Shown in pieces: positions 63,207-64,000 of a DNA stretch of 64,000 nt (within the stretch, counting starts at the first letter, position 1; each line of letters opens with the position of its first letter). The DNA lies in contig NZ_AWFG01000096.1 in the NCBI RefSeq assembly GCF_000682695.1, positions 59,705 to 123,704 of the forward strand. Direction: 5' to 3'. Made by a program: the position numbers and the translations under genes. The stretch comes from Hyphomonas chukchiensis (GTDB lineage: Bacteria; Pseudomonadota; Alphaproteobacteria; Caulobacterales; Hyphomonadaceae). The notes under the pieces are model-generated. The model was not told the DNA's origin and did no database searches. It saw only the letters and a program-made list of their open reading frames with translations.

Positions 63207-63965
63207 CTAGTCGGCAGGGCGGCCTTCATCGAGGAAGGCGATCACGGCGCGGGGCAGTTCGGGGTCCACAACGGCGGTGATATGGGTGCCGGTGAGGGCG
63301 TGATGGGTGGCGCCGGGGATGAGGCCGGCAAGCGCCGGGCCGGAGCCATTGTCGAGATCCTGGTCGCCGGTGAGGATCAGCGTTGGCACGTCGAACGTGG
63401 CGAGCAGGTCGGCGGGCGTATAGGTGCGGGCCGAGAGGGCGCCGAGATAGCCTTCGAGCGTGCCGCCGGTGGCCCTGGTGCGGGCGATCATGCCCTTGGC
63501 GCCGGGCGTGTCTTCGCCGGCGAGAGCTTCCATTATGGCGGCCCGGAAAGCGGTGTTGCGATCGGTGTTGAACTCGTCGGCGGCGGAATCGCCGATGCCG
63601 CCAAGGGCCATGCGGCCGGTATTGCGCGAGAGGAGATGCCAGCGCAGGGCGCTGATGGAGCCCATGGAATAGCCGACGGTGGCGTAGGGGTCTTCCTTCA
63701 GGTGGGCGACGAGGGCGATCTGGTCACGGGCGACGGCGTCACTTGGCCAGTCTTCGGGCGGGGCATTGTAGGGCGAGGCGCCATGGCCGCGCAGGTCCGG
63801 CGCGACGACGTGATAGCCCGCATCGGCGATCTTCTGGGCGATGCCGGACTGGATCCAGTTCTGCGCGGCGCTGGACGTGAAGCCGTGGAGGAGGATCACC
63901 AGCGGGCCGGTGCCCAGTTCCTGATAGCTGATCTGTGTGCCGTCAAAGGACTCGTAAGTGTGCAT
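63207..63965 (-). CDS. alpha/beta hydrolase
   Basis: A 252-residue soluble hydrolase. It shows the oxyanion segment ILLHGFTSS, RGHGASPY, the nucleophile in GYSMGS (about residue 100), the aspartate in ILTGDQDL and the histidine in ALTGTHI. The fold is complete and the triad intact. The substrate cannot be told; the family includes esterases and C-C hydrolases. GAGGAGG stands before the ATG. The 35 bases to the window end hold only this leader. Confidence 0.85.
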   Translation of the reverse strand: MHTYESFDGTQISYQELGTGPLVILLHGFTSSAAQNWIQSGIAQKIADAGYHVVAPDLRGHGASPYNAPPEDWPSDAVARDQIALVAHLKEDPYATVGYSMGSISALRWHLLSRNTGRMALGGIGDSAADEFNTDRNTAFRAAIMEALAGEDTPGAKGMIARTRATGGTLEGYLGALSARTYTPADLLATFDVPTLILTGDQDLDNGSGPALAGLIPGATHHALTGTHITAVVDPELPRAVIAFLDEGRPAD

Positions 63966-64000
63966 GGCGGGGGCCTCCTCGGCGCGGGCATTGGCGAAGG

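Overview
The window is GC-rich, densely coded chromosomal DNA of an aerobic alphaproteobacterium. A Hyphomonadaceae/Caulobacterales-like marine oligotroph fits best. The grounds are a complete aa3-type cytochrome oxidase operon followed by thrC, the leucine/isovalerate degradation genes together with a propionyl-CoA carboxylase alpha subunit, the plant/alphaproteobacterial type of GshA, several small membrane proteins, and weak or absent Shine-Dalgarno sequences before some genes. This placement is inferred from gene content only. No prophage, insertion sequence, CRISPR array or rRNA was seen. One tRNA, tRNA-Leu(GAG), is present.

Layout. 1-7.2 kb: a truncated repeat protein, a small K+ channel, a DUF2157 membrane protein, pccA, three tandem DUF805-like membrane proteins and lipB. 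7.3-12.9 kb: tRNA-Leu, small membrane/PRC-barrel/hypothetical genes, a TPR protein divergent from a MarR regulator with three copies of a palindromic site between and beside them, mgtE, and a membrane-anchored lysozyme-like protein. 13-26.7 kb: leucine catabolism genes (ivd, mccB, liuC, mccA) interleaved with a hybrid histidine kinase, a cyclic-nucleotide-binding patatin, an EF-hand protein, a flavodoxin-fold reductase, an acyltransferase and membrane proteins. 26.8-45.4 kb: housekeeping genes (gltX, nadE, rsmE, gshA, tldD) mixed with an aldo/keto reductase/LysR pair, succinate-semialdehyde dehydrogenase, a POT peptide transporter, a rhodanese, an AI-2E transporter and a second TPR protein. 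45.5-54.9 kb: coxB-coxA-ctaB-(coxF-like)-ctaG-coxC-SURF1-thrC-GNAT-EAL, mostly with overlapping or abutting ends. 55-64 kb: YqgE, peroxiredoxin, SPFH/NfeD pair, S10 peptidase, fasciclin lipoprotein, a protein of unknown family, a DUF559 nuclease-like gene, a UPF0126 membrane protein, a YghU-type GST and an alpha/beta hydrolase.

How the genes work together. Ivd, MccA/MccB and LiuC carry isovaleryl-CoA to HMG-CoA (the HMG-CoA lyase is not here). PccA handles propionyl-CoA from branched-chain and odd-chain substrates. The cox block builds and equips one terminal oxidase (subunits I-III, heme O synthase, Cu insertion, SURF1).

Most interesting unexplained signals: (i) three copies of the palindrome GTGnATATnCAC around the MarR/TPR divergent pair, plus an orphan leftward terminator suggesting a small RNA; (ii) a family of large GC-rich paired inverted repeats in five intergenic regions, with compensatory changes in their internal hairpins, two of which flank a DUF559 gene; (iii) two distant paralogues (34.4 and 60.1 kb) of an unrecognised family, each next to such repeats, one of which has apparently absorbed REP-like palindromes in frame; (iv) three tandem DUF805-like genes with a stack of inverted repeats in one leader.
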